Part shown: positions 1 to 10,074 of the stretch, piece after piece
How positions within the stretch are numbered: position 1 is the first letter of the stretch
Layout: every line of letters begins with the position of its first letter
From: Streptococcus parasuis
Lineage (GTDB): Bacteria > Bacillota > Bacilli > Lactobacillales > Streptococcaceae
Assembly (NCBI RefSeq): GCF_021654455.1
Contig: NZ_AP024276.1
Location: 1,116,001-1,180,000 of the forward strand
Length of the DNA stretch: 64,000 nt
Direction of reading: 5' to 3'
Notes under the pieces: generated by a model
Database searches by the model: none
What the model was told of the DNA's origin: nothing
The model's input: the letters and a program-made list of their open reading frames with translations, nothing else
Program-made: the position numbers and the translations under genes

Positions 1-666
1 AGTAACTTCTTCTCCGTCGTCAATCAATTGTTTCAGTTTGGCATCACCTGCGTATTCTTCAGCATAACGGCGTGTCAAATTCACAATACCTGTTGCTGAA
101 GCAACAGTTTCCAAACAACCTTTTTTACCACAAGTACATGCAAATGGTGCATCAAAGTCAACTGTGATATGCCCCAATTCACCACCAGCACCTTTGACTC
201 CACGAATCAAGTTTCCAGCAGCGATGACACCGCCACCGACACCTGTACCAAGAGTCATGAAGACAACATTCGGATTGTTATTTCCTGCACCAACCCATTG
301 TTCACCAAGAGCCGCTACGTTGGCATCATTATCAATGTAAAAAGGTAAGCCGAGGGCAGATTCAAACTGATCTTTAACCAATTGCAAGGTTTTCCAATTG
401 AGGTTGTAGGCACCGATAACAGTACCAGCTTCACTATCAACGACACCTGGAGACCCCATACCAACACCAAGAAAATCTTCTTTCGTTAAACCATGTGTTT
501 CAAAACGATGTTTGATGCTGTCAATGATATCAGGAACAATGTGGCTTCCCTCATCTAAAATATTTGTTTTGATAGACCATTTTTCTTGAATTTCACCTTC
601 GGTAGTCAAAATCGCCAATTTAACAGAAGTTCCCCCAAGGTCAATTCCGATGATTTTTTTAGACAT
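1..666 (-). CDS. glcK: Glucokinase, ROK family (3' end cut by the window edge)
   Basis: Phosphorylates glucose to glucose-6-phosphate with ATP in the cytoplasm. The protein starts at 666 (MSKKIIGIDLGG) behind an AGGAG motif. It shows the ATP-binding DLGGTSVKLA near residues 9-18, the ROK segment GELGHITVD, and the zinc-binding CTCGKKGCLE motif. The last third of the family length is missing because the window begins inside the gene, not because the gene is broken. In streptococci this kinase also contributes to sugar-dependent regulation, which is family knowledge and is not visible here. Confidence 0.93.
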   Translation of the reverse strand, partial: MSKKIIGIDLGGTSVKLAILTTEGEIQEKWSIKTNILDEGSHIVPDIIDSIKHRFETHGLTKEDFLGVGMGSPGVVDSEAGTVIGAYNLNWKTLQLVKDQFESALGLPFYIDNDANVAALGEQWVGAGNNNPNVVFMTLGTGVGGGVIAAGNLIRGVKGAGGELGHITVDFDAPFACTCGKKGCLETVASATGIVNLTRRYAEEYAGDAKLKQLIDDGEEVT

Positions 667-694
667 AAGATACTCCTAAAATCTGTTTTTTACA

Positions 695-724
695 ATTATA
701 CCACAATGCAAACATTTGCGTAAA
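695..724 (-). promoter_or_regulatory. Promoter of glcK with a cre-like palindrome in the spacer
   Basis: On the minus strand the -10 TATAAT (695-700) lies 18 bases from a -35-like TTTACG (719-724). The spacer holds GCAAATGTTTGC, close to a catabolite-responsive element but with one mismatch in the central CG. CcpA control is inferred. Confidence 0.55.
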
Positions 725-810
725 GCCTTTTCATGGATAAAATAATCCTTTGTTCAGGATTATCATTCCTATTCAATAGCTTTTATTCCAAAGAACTGTG
801 CTAAAATATT

Positions 811-845
811 CTAAAAATAAGAAGCTCTATCGAAAAAGATAGAGC
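811..845 (-). terminator. Intrinsic terminator overlapping the end of the small membrane protein gene
   Basis: The stem GCTCTATC/GATAGAGC (824-845) is followed on the minus strand by a T-rich tract. The stop codon of the upstream gene lies inside the stem. It closes the operon that begins at DUF1149. Confidence 0.75.
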
Positions 846-1162
846 AAGATAATGAATTGAATATGCAAAATAAATCGACCCACGGAAAATAGCATCACAG
901 TCGCAAATTGACTGCCTTCTTTGGTACCATTATACAAAAATAAGGTCGAGTTAAAGGTAAATCCTAATGCAAATCCGAGCATTTGCAAATCATGATAGGA
1001 TTGAGCATAAAAATAAAGGGTTATGGCTAGTAATACCATAGACAAGACTGTCAAAACAAGTCTGAGCCCATTCATCTTTCTTGTTTTAAAATAACTAAAT
1101 AAGGCTGCAACCAAGGTAACTAGCAGATAAATGACCATATAGGAAATGACAAGAATTTTCAT
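827..1162 (-). CDS. Small conserved membrane protein, function unknown
   Basis: A 111-residue very hydrophobic protein with about four predicted membrane helices (near residues 3-22, 33-52, 58-75 and 88-108) and a short basic loop FKTRKMNG after the first helix. It abuts the ABC-F gene with no gap, so it is probably the last gene of that operon. I do not recognise a named family and no catalytic motif is visible. The genes upstream offer no specific functional link. Confidence 0.7.
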   Translation of the reverse strand: MKILVISYMVIYLLVTLVAALFSYFKTRKMNGLRLVLTVLSMVLLAITLYFYAQSYHDLQMLGFALGFTFNSTLFLYNGTKEGSQFATVMLFSVGRFILHIQFIILLYLFR

Positions 1163-3031
1163 CTAGCCCTCCAATTCACTTAAGTATTCATAACGCTCAT
1201 ATTTTTCCAATAGAGAATCATTTTTCTCATCCAACTCCTTTTGTAAGTCGGACAATTTTGTAAAATCACTTCCGCAAGTGAGCATTTCCGATTCAATCAC
1301 CTGGATTCGATCTTCTAAACTAGTGATTTCATCTTCAATACTTGCCCATTCCTGCTTTTCAAAATAGGACATCCGCTTCTTGCTTGTCTTGACCTTTTCT
1401 GTTTTTTCCTTTGGCATTTCAAGCGAAATAGCAGAGCTGGAAGCCAGAAAGGCCTTCTCATCCAGATAGTCTGTGTAGTTGCCAAAGAAGGTTTCGATAC
1501 CGCTATCTTCGAATGCCAAAATTTTATTGGCTACCTTATCTAGGAAATACCGATCATGGCTAACGGTAATCACTGGACCAGAAAAACCTTGTAAGAAATG
1601 TTCGAGTACTGTCAAGGTTGCAATATCCAAATCATTTGTTGGTTCATCTAAGAGAAGTACATTTGGTCGTTGCAAAAGAATTTTGAGTAAATAAAGCCGC
1701 TTCTTCTCCCCGCCTGACAACTTTTCGATCAGAGTGCCATGCATATTCCGCGGAAAGAGAAATTGTTCTAGGAGCTCCGCAATTGAGACCATGCCAGAAC
1801 TTGTCTTAGCTTCTTCAGCCACTTCTTGCAAAAAATTGATAACACGTTTGCTTTCATCTAATCCTTTGATAGTTTGCGAGAAATAGCCGATTCGGATGGT
1901 TTCCCCAATGTCCACTTTTCCGCTATCTGCTTGTAACTCACCAGCAATCAGATTCAAAAGGGTGGATTTTCCTTTACCATTGTCTCCGACAATCCCAATG
2001 CGATCCTTATTTTGAATGAGTAAATTAAAGTCTGATAAAATGGGCTTATCTGGATACGAAAAGCTGACATGATCAAAGTTGATGACTTTTTTACCAATAC
2101 GTGAAGTTTCAAAATTTAATTCCAACTCACTGTCATCTATTGACTGAGCTAAATCACCCTTTAGGTCATGAAAACGATTGATACGAGCTTGTTGCTTTGT
2201 TGCACGCGCTTGTGGCTGTCTTCGCATCCATGCCAGTTCCTGCTTGTACAATTGCTCTTTCTTATGGCGAAGAGCTGCGTCACGCTCATCCTGTTCAGCT
2301 TTTAAGCGCACATAATCTTGGTAATTTCCCTGATATTCAGTTAAATTTGCACGGTCTAGCTCAAAAATCCGTGTTGCAACATTGTCCAAGAAATAGCGAT
2401 CATGGGTAATAAAGAGGACAGACTTTTTGGTATTTTTTAAAAACGTTGTTAACCACTCAATCGTATCAATATCTAAGTGGTTGGTAGGTTCATCGAGTAA
2501 TAAAAGGTCTGCATGACCAAGAAGGACTTGGGCCAATTGAACACGTCTACGCAAACCACCTGAGAGTTCAGAAACAGTCTTATTTAACTCAGTAAGGCCT
2601 AACTTTGAAAGAACCGTTTTGACCTGACTTTCGATTTCCCAAGCATTTAATGCATCCATTTCAGTCATTACAATTTCTAACTTTGATTGACTTGCTTCAT
2701 CATAATTCGACATGAGCATCTCGTACTCACGAATCAACTGCATTTCGCGTAAATCCGAAGATAAAACCGTATCTAAAACTGTTTTACTCTCATCAAAAAC
2801 AGGCTCCTGAGTCAAATATGAAATTTTATATGTATTTTTTGTACGAAATGGAGATATATCCCCATCAAATCCAATTCGACCTGATAAGACATCCAAGAGA
2901 GTTGTTTTTCCAGTTCCATTGACCCCGATTATCCCAATGCGATCTCCTTGGTGAATAATGAAAGAAAGGTCAGAAAAGACCGTCTTATCTCCTACTGACT
3001 TGGTAAGATGTTCAACGATAAAATCACTCAT
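1163..3031 (-). CDS. ABC-F family ribosome-associated ATPase (Uup-like)
   Basis: A 622-residue soluble protein with two ABC ATPase domains and no membrane segments, as in ABC-F proteins that act on the ribosome rather than in transport. Domain 1 has Walker [10 protein letters not shown] (residues 36-44), signature [13 protein letters not shown] and [12 protein letters not shown]. Domain 2 has [22 protein letters not shown] and [11 protein letters not shown]. The charged linker between the domains (about residues 240-300) and a C-terminal coiled coil (about 565-620) fit the Uup type. It overlaps cca by 8 bases. Whether it confers antibiotic tolerance or acts in DNA or ribosome maintenance cannot be told from sequence. 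Confidence 0.9.
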   Translation of the reverse strand: MSDFIVEHLTKSVGDKTVFSDLSFIIHQGDRIGIIGVNGTGKTTLLDVLSGRIGFDGDISPFRTKNTYKISYLTQEPVFDESKTVLDTVLSSDLREMQLIREYEMLMSNYDEASQSKLEIVMTEMDALNAWEIESQVKTVLSKLGLTELNKTVSELSGGLRRRVQLAQVLLGHADLLLLDEPTNHLDIDTIEWLTTFLKNTKKSVLFITHDRYFLDNVATRIFELDRANLTEYQGNYQDYVRLKAEQDERDAALRHKKEQLYKQELAWMRRQPQARATKQQARINRFHDLKGDLAQSIDDSELELNFETSRIGKKVINFDHVSFSYPDKPILSDFNLLIQNKDRIGIVGDNGKGKSTLLNLIAGELQADSGKVDIGETIRIGYFSQTIKGLDESKRVINFLQEVAEEAKTSSGMVSIAELLEQFLFPRNMHGTLIEKLSGGEKKRLYLLKILLQRPNVLLLDEPTNDLDIATLTVLEHFLQGFSGPVITVSHDRYFLDKVANKILAFEDSGIETFFGNYTDYLDEKAFLASSSAISLEMPKEKTEKVKTSKKRMSYFEKQEWASIEDEITSLEDRIQVIESEMLTCGSDFTKLSDLQKELDEKNDSLLEKYERYEYLSELEG

Positions 3032-4235
3032 TATCTAAGATTCCTTTCACAAATGTCATAATTTCTGCAGATGAATTAGCTAAGTTCCCCTCAACGATTT
3101 GGAATTCAATTTCTTTTAATAACTCACCTAGAACTGGCCCTGGTTTAAGACCAAATGCTTGCATGAGATGACCACCATTAACAACAATTTCGTGTCTATC
3201 ATGTATTGTTAAAGATTGGTCAACTCTTTCTATTGCTTTGAAATCTGTAGAGAAACCTTGAGCTTGACGCAATTCCTCAACCAAATAGAGTAATTCTTTG
3301 CCATACTTGAAACAAATTTGTTTTGTGACAGTTCCTGCATGCCGCATGTGGTATATTTCTACTAATTGAATAACCGTCCGTTGAAAATCATTACTGGTCT
3401 TCCATTTTTTCAGGAAAGATTTGATATTTTCAATTTCCAAGCAAACAAAAAGCATGGCCCAAGCTTGTTCAGAAGTTGAAAATCGGAAAGCCTCATCTAA
3501 ACGAGTTAACATGGTCTCTAACTGTTCACCTTTTCCTGCCAAATCAGGCAAGAACTGATAAGCCTTAGAATCTATCATCGCACGCAAGCCATTTCGCCAA
3601 TAATCAGCGACCAGGAGCTTATCAAATTCGATAAAACTCCGTTCTACAGATATTTTTTCCAAGAGCGGTGCAGTATCTACCATTGCTTTAAAAGTCTTTT
3701 CCTCAATTTTAAAGTTCAGTGTTGCTGCGAAACGAAAGCCCCGCATGATTCGTAAGGCATCCTCATTAAAACGTTCAGACGGAATACCAACAGCCCGAAG
3801 TGTATGATTTTCTAGGTCAGAAAGCCCTTGAAATAGGTCAATGATTGTTGACTCCTCATCAAGAGCGAACGCATTCACAGTGAAATCACGGCGTTTCAAA
3901 TCTTCTTCCAGGGAGCGCACAAAAGAAACCTGACTCGGTCGACGGAAGTCAACATAGTCCTCTTCTGTCCGGAAGGTGGTAATTTCATACTCTTTTTGTC
4001 CTTCCAAAACCAAGACTGTTCCATGTTCAATGCCAACGTCAAATGTGCGTGGAAAAATTTGCTTGGTCTCTTGCGGATAACTGGATGTGGCAATATCGAC
4101 ATCATGAATAGGCCTTCCAAGAATCGCGTCACGAACAGACCCTCCTACAAAATAGGCCTCATATCCAGCTGATTTAATTTTCTCTAAAATCGGCAAAGCC
4201 TCCTGAAACTCAGAAGGCAGATTGGTTAATTTCAT
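3024..4235 (-). CDS. cca: CCA tRNA nucleotidyltransferase
   Basis: Adds or repairs the 3'-terminal CCA of tRNAs from CTP and ATP. The 403-residue class II enzyme has the head-domain motif [20 protein letters not shown] with its two metal-binding aspartates (about residues 31-50), [12 protein letters not shown] near 115, and the [10 protein letters not shown] segment. It sits between dapB (4-base overlap) and the ABC-F gene (8-base overlap), an arrangement that suggests translational coupling in one operon. Length and start match the Firmicutes family. Confidence 0.95.
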   Translation of the reverse strand: MKLTNLPSEFQEALPILEKIKSAGYEAYFVGGSVRDAILGRPIHDVDIATSSYPQETKQIFPRTFDVGIEHGTVLVLEGQKEYEITTFRTEEDYVDFRRPSQVSFVRSLEEDLKRRDFTVNAFALDEESTIIDLFQGLSDLENHTLRAVGIPSERFNEDALRIMRGFRFAATLNFKIEEKTFKAMVDTAPLLEKISVERSFIEFDKLLVADYWRNGLRAMIDSKAYQFLPDLAGKGEQLETMLTRLDEAFRFSTSEQAWAMLFVCLEIENIKSFLKKWKTSNDFQRTVIQLVEIYHMRHAGTVTKQICFKYGKELLYLVEELRQAQGFSTDFKAIERVDQSLTIHDRHEIVVNGGHLMQAFGLKPGPVLGELLKEIEFQIVEGNLANSSAEIMTFVKGILDNE

Positions 4236-4999
4236 AATAAGTGTTCCAAACCATAAACGAGTTGTGAGCGATGAACAACCTCTTTAATGCCAAGGTTAAC
4301 ACCACTCATAAAAGAAATACGATCGTATGAATCATGTCGAATTGTCAGACCCTCACCTTGTGCACCAAAGATGACCTCTTGGTGAGCGACCAATCCTGGT
4401 AAGCGAACGGAATGAATGCGGAACCCATCGAATGCTGCGCCACGAGCTCCAGCAATTAATTCTTCTTCATCTGCAACACCTTGAAGTAGGGTTGGCCGTA
4501 CTTGAGAAATCAGTTCGGCTGTTTTTACAGCTGTACCACTTGGAGCATCTTTCTTCTTATCATGGTGAAGTTCAATAATTTCAAGATTAGGGAAATACTT
4601 AGCTGCTTGTGCGGCAAATTGCATTAACAAAATCGCTCCGATTGCAAAGTTTGGTGCAATCAATCCACCTAAACCTTTTTCAGCAGACAAAGCTGTCAAC
4701 TCTTCAATTTCTTCCGAAGAAAATCCAGTCGTCCCAACGACAGGTGCAAACCCATTTTCTAAAGCAAAACGGGTATTTTCGTAAGCAAATTTTGGTGTCG
4801 TAAAGTCAACCCAAACATCCGCTTCCACACCCGCAACTTCTTCCTTGGTTTTGAAAACAGGAACACCATCAACTTCGGTCTCAGTTGCAAATGGATCTAC
4901 TAAGGCAGCCAACGAGAGGTCTGCGTCACCATTGACCATTTCTACGGCTGTTGATCCCATTTTCCCTTTAAAACCAGCAATAATCACATTAATTGTCAT
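4232..4999 (-). CDS. dapB: 4-hydroxy-tetrahydrodipicolinate reductase
   Basis: Reduces 4-hydroxy-tetrahydrodipicolinate with NAD(P)H in the lysine/diaminopimelate pathway, feeding lysine for peptidoglycan cross-links. The 255-residue protein shows the nucleotide-binding [13 protein letters not shown] (about residues 9-21), the catalytic segment [15 protein letters not shown] (about 155-169), and a C-terminal dimer and substrate domain. It is in an operon with degV upstream (8-base gap) and cca downstream. Confidence 0.96.
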   Translation of the reverse strand: MTINVIIAGFKGKMGSTAVEMVNGDADLSLAALVDPFATETEVDGVPVFKTKEEVAGVEADVWVDFTTPKFAYENTRFALENGFAPVVGTTGFSSEEIEELTALSAEKGLGGLIAPNFAIGAILLMQFAAQAAKYFPNLEIIELHHDKKKDAPSGTAVKTAELISQVRPTLLQGVADEEELIAGARGAAFDGFRIHSVRLPGLVAHQEVIFGAQGEGLTIRHDSYDRISFMSGVNLGIKEVVHRSQLVYGLEHLL

Positions 5000-5007
5000 A
5001 AGAACTC

Positions 5008-5859
5008 CTATTCAATAATGGGGGAAATACCAAAAGCAATGGCACCTTCGCCTAAATGAGTACCAATTACAGAACCAAATGTGACGATTGGTAACTCGCT
5101 AGTAACCCCAGCTTCTTCCAACAAATCCTTGAAATTATCTGCTTTTTCAGGAGCATTTGCATGAATAATAGCTAATTGATAGTGTCCATCCGCAGTTTTT
5201 TCCTGTAAAATTTCAAGAAGTCGTTTCACAGCCTTTTTCTCTGTACGAACTTTTTCGTATACTTCAATCTTCCCTTCGGAAGTAAAACAAAGAATTGGTT
5301 TGATACTCAAAAGATTTCCCAGAATCGCTGCAGCATTCGACAAGCGTCCCCCTTTTACCAAATGATCTAAATCATCTACCATAATAAAAGCAGAGGTTTG
5401 TTCGATTTGACAGTTAAGTTTTTCACAAATCGTCTCAAAATCCTGACCTGCATCAGCCCATCTGAGAACATTCTCTACCATCATGCCAAGCGGTGCAGAA
5501 GTAATTTTTGAATCTGGGAATGCAATGGTTAGATTTTCAAATTCATCAACCAAATACTGAATATTTTGATAAAAACCTGAAATTCCTGATGATAAAAACA
5601 GACCAATTGCATGAGTAAATCCTTGTTCCGATACTTGAGACAGGACTTCTTCCAATTTCATCAAACTTGGCTGACTCGTTTTTGGTAATTCTGCTGAAGC
5701 AGCCATTTTTTGATAGAATTCTGTTGCTGTTAAATTCTGTCCTTCTATATAAGACTCCCCATCAATCGTAACAGGAATGGGTAGAACAAAGACACGCTCA
5801 TCAGAAATAATCGTTTCGCTTAAAACAGCCGAGCTGTCCGTAATAACTGCTATTTTCAT
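5008..5859 (-). CDS. DegV family fatty-acid-binding protein
   Basis: A 283-residue DegV-fold protein. Family members such as FakB carry fatty acids to the FakA kinase for phospholipid synthesis. Visible hallmarks are the N-terminal [10 protein letters not shown] (residues 2-11), [11 protein letters not shown] around residue 90 and [14 protein letters not shown] around 165, which form the ligand pocket and loops of the family. It directly follows the DUF1149 gene. Which FakB type it represents cannot be told, and partnership with a FakA is inferred from the family only. Confidence 0.88.
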   Translation of the reverse strand: MKIAVITDSSAVLSETIISDERVFVLPIPVTIDGESYIEGQNLTATEFYQKMAASAELPKTSQPSLMKLEEVLSQVSEQGFTHAIGLFLSSGISGFYQNIQYLVDEFENLTIAFPDSKITSAPLGMMVENVLRWADAGQDFETICEKLNCQIEQTSAFIMVDDLDHLVKGGRLSNAAAILGNLLSIKPILCFTSEGKIEVYEKVRTEKKAVKRLLEILQEKTADGHYQLAIIHANAPEKADNFKDLLEEAGVTSELPIVTFGSVIGTHLGEGAIAFGISPIIE

Positions 5860-6234
5860 TTAAATCTCCAAATTCACACCGGGTGCATCAAATGCAATTT
5901 CGGTTACATCATATGTCATTCTCTTTAAAATATCCAAAAGTGGTTCAACCAAGACACGCTTATCTTCGTTTGTAAATTCAGTTGGTTCTTCAACGAAACG
6001 GTTTTGCAAGTGAACACCTTGGCTCATCGCTCCAGAAATAACATGTTGATTCAATACAATCATAAATCGGAGAATTGTAATCATAGATGTTTTATTTTCC
6101 TCACGACTATGCTTGAGCAATTGAAAATCAACGTTCAATTTTGTCACTGGGACTCCATTTTCTTTTTCCCATTCGTAATTACGAGCATCAAAATGATATT
6201 GATTAACAAATTCTTTTTCGCGAATAATTTCCAT
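5860..6234 (-). CDS. DUF1149 family protein
   Basis: A 124-residue cytoplasmic protein starting MEIIREKEFVNQYHFD. I chose the start at 6234 because GGAG sits 7 bases upstream. The longer reading from 6252 would swallow that site. The fold resembles SecB-like small proteins in family annotations, but no function is established and no catalytic motif is visible. It is the first gene of the operon leading to degV, dapB, cca and the ABC-F gene, and it ends one base before the degV start. Confidence 0.8.
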   Translation of the reverse strand: MEIIREKEFVNQYHFDARNYEWEKENGVPVTKLNVDFQLLKHSREENKTSMITILRFMIVLNQHVISGAMSQGVHLQNRFVEEPTEFTNEDKRVLVEPLLDILKRMTYDVTEIAFDAPGVNLEI

Positions 6235-6255
6235 CTTTTTTCTCCAATACACAGT

Positions 6256-6290
6256 AATAGAATTATTATACCATAGTTTGTGGTGAAAAT
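6256..6290 (-). promoter_or_regulatory. Promoter of the DUF1149-degV-dapB-cca operon
   Basis: Extended -10 element TGGTATAAT (core 6265-6270) on the minus strand with a weak -35 region, about 30 bases before the DUF1149 start. Confidence 0.6.
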
Positions 6291-6322
6291 GAAAAAAACC
6301 TTGTCAACAGACAAGGTTTTTA
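6291..6322 (-). terminator. Intrinsic terminator of the fructose operon
   Basis: The stem AACCTTGTC/GACAAGGTT is flanked by A and T tracts. It lies just past the fruA stop and can work in either direction, but on the minus strand it closes fruRKA. Confidence 0.85.
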
Positions 6323-6327
6323 TATTC

Positions 6328-8283
6328 TTATTTAGGTTGACGTAGTGCTCCGTAAAGGACACCTGAAACTACTGCACCGATTGCAACATAAGCAAGGTAT
6401 AGAAATGGATTAGATGTAAGAGCAATTACGAAGATACCACCGTGTGGAGCCATCAATTGGATGCCTGACAAACCAACCAAGGCACCTGCAAGGGCAGAAC
6501 CTGCGATAAAGCTTGGGATTGCACGAGCTGGGTCAGCAGCACCAAACGGAATCGCACCTTCAGTGATGAATGAAAGCCCCATAACAATGTTGGTCAAACC
6601 TGAGTTACGCTCTTCTTGTGTAAATTTGTCTTTGAAAAGAAGGGTTGCAACGAATACTGCCAATGGTGGAACCATACCACCAGCCATAACGGCAGCCATT
6701 GCAACTGAACCACCATTTGCGACAGTTGCTGCAAGTGTACCAGTACCAAATACATACGCTGCTTTATTGACAGGTCCACCCATGTCAACTGCCATCATTC
6801 CACCAAGAACAAGTCCAAGTAGAACAGCTGAACTACCTTCAAGACCAGATAGGAAGTTGTTCATACCTGTGTTGATAGCTGCCATTGGGATGTTAACGAA
6901 GAACATCAAGAAACCAGTGATTGCTGTACCTAAAAGTGGCAAGAGTAAGATAGCATTCAAACCTTGAAGGGATTTTGGAAGGTTGCGCAAAGCGTTGCGA
7001 AGAACGAGCACTACACCACCAGCAAGGAAACCACCGACAAGGGCACCCAAGAAACCAGATGATACACCAGCAAGAGCAAGGGTTTCTTCACCACCAGCTG
7101 CATAAGAAATTTTACCGAAAGCAAGACCACTGTTGGCAATAGCACCAGCTACAAAACCTGCAACCAAACCTGGTTTTTCAGCGATTGAGTAAGCAATGTA
7201 ACCTGCAAGAAGTGGTAACATGAAGCCGAAGGCTGCTCCACCAATCTTCATAAACATGGAGGCTAATTCATTGTAAGAACCAAGACTACTTAAGCTATCA
7301 TTAGGAACACCAAGTAAGTTATCGACTAAGAAGGCTAAAGCAATCAGGATGCCACCACCGATAACGAATGGCAACATTTGAGATACACCGCTCATCAAGT
7401 GCTTATAGAAAGCTTTACCAAGACTAAGTTTTTCTGAAGATTCCACAGTAGCTACTCCTTCTGATGCTGTATAAGCTGATGCTTTACCTTCCAAGATAAG
7501 GTTAATCAATTCTTCTGGCTGTTTGATACCAGCTGCAACTGGGCGAGATACCAATGGCTTACCATTGAAACGCGGCATATCGACAGCCTTATCTGCTGCG
7601 ATGATGACACCTGCAGCATTCTTGATATCTTCAGCAGTTAATTTGTTACCCACACCTGAGGCACCATTTGTTTCAACTTTGATATCAACTCCCATTTCTG
7701 CTGCTTGCTTCTTAAGAGCTTCTTCCGCCATATATGTGTGGGCAATACCTGTTGTACATGCAGTAACAGCAACGATAAATGGACGGTCACCACTTGGTGC
7801 TGCAACTACTTCTTCAGCAGCCTTATCTGTTGCTTCGGCTTCGTCAAAGACTGCAATGACATCTTCTGGACTAGATACACTACGAAGTTTGTCAGCAAAA
7901 CCTGGTTTCATCAAGTATTTAGATAATTCAGCAAGAGCAGCCAAGTGAGTATCGTTAGCACCTTCTGGCGCTGCAATCATAAAGAACAAGTCAGTAGGTT
8001 GACCATCAAGACTTGCATAGTCAACGCCTTTATTTGATTTTGCAAAGAGAACAGTCGCTTCTTTTACAGCAGCATTCTTAGCGTGTGGCATTGCGATACC
8101 GTCCCCAAGACCTGTTGTCGTTTGTGCTTCACGGTTCATAATACCTGTTTTGAATACGTCAAAATCCGTTACATAACCTTTATCAACTAAGCTAGTAATC
8201 ATTTCATCGATAACTGCTTCCTTGCTTGTCGCTTGCAAATCAAGCAACATGACATCTTTTCTCAAAACGTCTTGAATTTTCAT
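6328..8283 (-). CDS. fruA: PTS fructose transporter, fused EIIABC
   Basis: Takes up fructose across the membrane and delivers fructose-1-phosphate. The 651-residue chain contains EIIA (about 1-150, phospho-accepting His67 in AMPHAKN), EIIB (about 168-265, phospho-cysteine 176 in VTACTTGIAHTYMAEEAL) and a membrane EIIC (about 300-645). The EIIC starts with HLMSGVSQMLPFVIGGG. It overlaps the fruK stop by 4 bases, completing fruR-fruK-fruA. The first cytosolic product is consumed by FruK next door. Confidence 0.96.
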   Translation of the reverse strand: MKIQDVLRKDVMLLDLQATSKEAVIDEMITSLVDKGYVTDFDVFKTGIMNREAQTTTGLGDGIAMPHAKNAAVKEATVLFAKSNKGVDYASLDGQPTDLFFMIAAPEGANDTHLAALAELSKYLMKPGFADKLRSVSSPEDVIAVFDEAEATDKAAEEVVAAPSGDRPFIVAVTACTTGIAHTYMAEEALKKQAAEMGVDIKVETNGASGVGNKLTAEDIKNAAGVIIAADKAVDMPRFNGKPLVSRPVAAGIKQPEELINLILEGKASAYTASEGVATVESSEKLSLGKAFYKHLMSGVSQMLPFVIGGGILIALAFLVDNLLGVPNDSLSSLGSYNELASMFMKIGGAAFGFMLPLLAGYIAYSIAEKPGLVAGFVAGAIANSGLAFGKISYAAGGEETLALAGVSSGFLGALVGGFLAGGVVLVLRNALRNLPKSLQGLNAILLLPLLGTAITGFLMFFVNIPMAAINTGMNNFLSGLEGSSAVLLGLVLGGMMAVDMGGPVNKAAYVFGTGTLAATVANGGSVAMAAVMAGGMVPPLAVFVATLLFKDKFTQEERNSGLTNIVMGLSFITEGAIPFGAADPARAIPSFIAGSALAGALVGLSGIQLMAPHGGIFVIALTSNPFLYLAYVAIGAVVSGVLYGALRQPK

Positions 8284-9191
8284 AGTGTTTCTACCTCAAC
8301 TTTTTCATAAGTTTCCTTAATAAATTCGATACTTGCCAGATCATCTGAAAAGGCTGTTGCCGTACCGCAAGCAACTCCCCATTTAAGGGCTTCGATTGGG
8401 TCTTGTGAGCGAACATATTCACCTGTAAAACCTGCCACCATTGAATCTCCAGCTCCGACAGAGTTTTTCACTGTACCCTTAATTGGTTTAGCAAAGTAAG
8501 TAGCTGCTGGAGTGACCAACAAAGCACCATCACCAGCCATAGAAATGATCACATTCTGAGCCCCCATGTCTAAGATTTTCTTAGCATAGGTCTCGATGTC
8601 GGCAATGCCACTCAATTCGACATTGAAGATTGCTTCAAGTTCATGGTTGTTTGGCTTGACCAATAGTGGTTGGTGTGACAGTGAGTCAAGAAGTGTTTGA
8701 CCTTCAAAGTCACAGACAACCTGTGCCCCTGTTTCCCTCACCACTGGAATTAATCGGTTATATACTTCGTTACCAAGGCTTGCCGGTGCAGAACCTGCAA
8801 ATACAACAATGTCGTCTTTGGTAAGACCTGCAAGAATCATCTCTAATTCTGCCAACTGTAAATCTGTCACGACTGGTCCCAATCCATTGATTTCAGTTTC
8901 TTGATCAGCCTTGATTTTTACATTTATCCTTGTATCTTGATCTACTTGAACAAAATCAGTTTCAATCCCTTCGGCTACCAATCCATCCTCAATAAATTGA
9001 CCTGTAAAGCCTCCAAGAAAGCCAGTTGCTGTATTGGAATACCCTAAACGCTTTAAGACACGACTAACATTAATTCCTTTACCACCAGCATACTTATCAT
9101 CGCTCTCCATACGATTGACACTGCCTGTTTCAACATGCTCTAAACGAACAATATAGTCAATAGCTGGATTGAGCGTAACTGTATAAATCAT
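8280..9191 (-). CDS. fruK: 1-phosphofructokinase
   Basis: Converts fructose-1-phosphate made by FruA to fructose-1,6-bisphosphate. The 303-residue PfkB-family sugar kinase shows the N-terminal TLNPAIDYIV, the GGKGINVSRVL motif (about residues 37-47), and the C-terminal catalytic signature VGAGDSMVAGF with the proton-abstracting Asp near residue 249. It overlaps fruR and fruA by 4 bases on each side, so the three genes are translated as a tightly coupled unit. Confidence 0.95.
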   Translation of the reverse strand: MIYTVTLNPAIDYIVRLEHVETGSVNRMESDDKYAGGKGINVSRVLKRLGYSNTATGFLGGFTGQFIEDGLVAEGIETDFVQVDQDTRINVKIKADQETEINGLGPVVTDLQLAELEMILAGLTKDDIVVFAGSAPASLGNEVYNRLIPVVRETGAQVVCDFEGQTLLDSLSHQPLLVKPNNHELEAIFNVELSGIADIETYAKKILDMGAQNVIISMAGDGALLVTPAATYFAKPIKGTVKNSVGAGDSMVAGFTGEYVRSQDPIEALKWGVACGTATAFSDDLASIEFIKETYEKVEVETL

Positions 9192-9931
9192 ACCTCGATA
9201 ACCCTCGTTTTCTCTTTTATTATATCCAATAAACTGCTTTCTGATGTTTGGCAGATAATGTTGGCTTTTTCGATTGCAGCAACCTTCACAAAGGAAAATT
9301 GTCCAATTTTAGATGCATCCACAAGTACATAACTTTCTTTTGCGTTATCAATAACAGTCCTTTTTATCGTTGCCTCTTCAACATCTGGTGTTGTCAAGTA
9401 GTGTTTGTCAATACCATTCATACCAAGAAATGCCTTGTCAAAATTGAGTTGCCGTATTTGATCTATTGCTACCGCACCAACGGAAGCATCTGTTGATTGC
9501 TTGACAAACCCACCAATAATAATGGTTTTTATCTTGCGTTCAACCAACTTAACCGCGTGATGAATCGAATTTGTCACAACTGTAAGATTCTCTTGATGAA
9601 GATAGTCAATCAGCAGTCCTGTAGTGGTTCCGGCGTCTAAAAAGATTACATCGCCATCTCCAATTAGCTGAACTGCTCGTTCAGCAATCTCTCGTTTTTC
9701 TTGAACGTTTTTGACAGATTTTTCCAGTATCGATTCTTCTAACTGTAAATTGCTTGTTGATTCAGCTCCTCCGTGCACACGTCTCAGTTTCCCCTCATTC
9801 TCTAATTCATCTAAATCCCTACGAACAGTGGACTCAGACGTTTCGAGAATCTCAACCAACTCTTCCAAACGAACATACTGTTGTGTTTGTATTCGCTCTA
9901 AAATGAGTTGTTTTCGTTCTGATTTGAGTAT
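9188..9931 (-). CDS. fruR: DeoR-family fructose operon repressor, apparent ATA start codon
   Basis: Represses the fructose operon and probably senses fructose-1-phosphate. The 247-residue protein has an N-terminal helix-turn-helix (RLEELVEILETSESTVRRDLDELENEGKL split across about residues 17-45) and a C-terminal sugar-phosphate sensor with GDGDVIFLDAGTT-like residues. Start choice: the first GTG (9973) overlaps the promoter -10 box and cannot be in the mRNA. There is no ATG, GTG or TTG suitably placed downstream. A perfect AGGAGG sits 8 bases before ATA at 9929-9931, exactly where family members begin (M-L-K-S-E-R-K). I therefore call ATA as the likely initiation codon. Confidence 0.85.
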   Translation of the reverse strand: MLKSERKQLILERIQTQQYVRLEELVEILETSESTVRRDLDELENEGKLRRVHGGAESTSNLQLEESILEKSVKNVQEKREIAERAVQLIGDGDVIFLDAGTTTGLLIDYLHQENLTVVTNSIHHAVKLVERKIKTIIIGGFVKQSTDASVGAVAIDQIRQLNFDKAFLGMNGIDKHYLTTPDVEEATIKRTVIDNAKESYVLVDASKIGQFSFVKVAAIEKANIICQTSESSLLDIIKEKTRVIEV

Positions 9932-9944
9932 GTTTAACACCTCC

Positions 9945-9959
9945 TGCAATCGTTTACAA
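9945..9959 (-). promoter_or_regulatory. Catabolite-responsive element (cre) in the fruR leader
   Basis: The minus-strand sequence TTGTAAACGATTGCA matches every defined position of the cre consensus WTGNAANCGNWNNCW. It lies right at the predicted transcription start, between the -10 box and the AGGAGG ribosome-binding site, so CcpA binding here would block the whole operon when glucose is plentiful. Confidence 0.8.
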
Positions 9960-9964
9960 AATCT

Positions 9965-9992
9965 ATTATACACGAAAAATTTATCCTGTCAA
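9965..9992 (-). promoter_or_regulatory. Promoter of fruR-fruK-fruA
   Basis: Consensus -35 TTGACA (9987-9992) and -10 TATAAT (9965-9970) with a 16-base spacer on the minus strand. The predicted start is about 9958, giving a leader of under 30 bases before the ATA codon. Confidence 0.85.
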
Positions 9993-10074
9993 TCATTTTC
10001 TATCAAATCCCATCAAAAAACTTCAATTTTTAAATTTTGAAAAAATTCATGAACTAAAAATCAATGAAAATAAA

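Noticed and set aside
6461..7948. Long plus-strand ORFs (168 and 141 codons) opposite fruA
   Set aside because: They mirror the Ala/Gly-rich codons of the PTS protein, have no ribosome-binding site or promoter and give Pro/Ala-rich low-complexity proteins.
9188..9973. fruR from the GTG at 9973
   Set aside because: That codon overlaps the -10 TATAAT, so it lies upstream of the transcription start, and the extra 14 residues contain the cre and ribosome-binding site.
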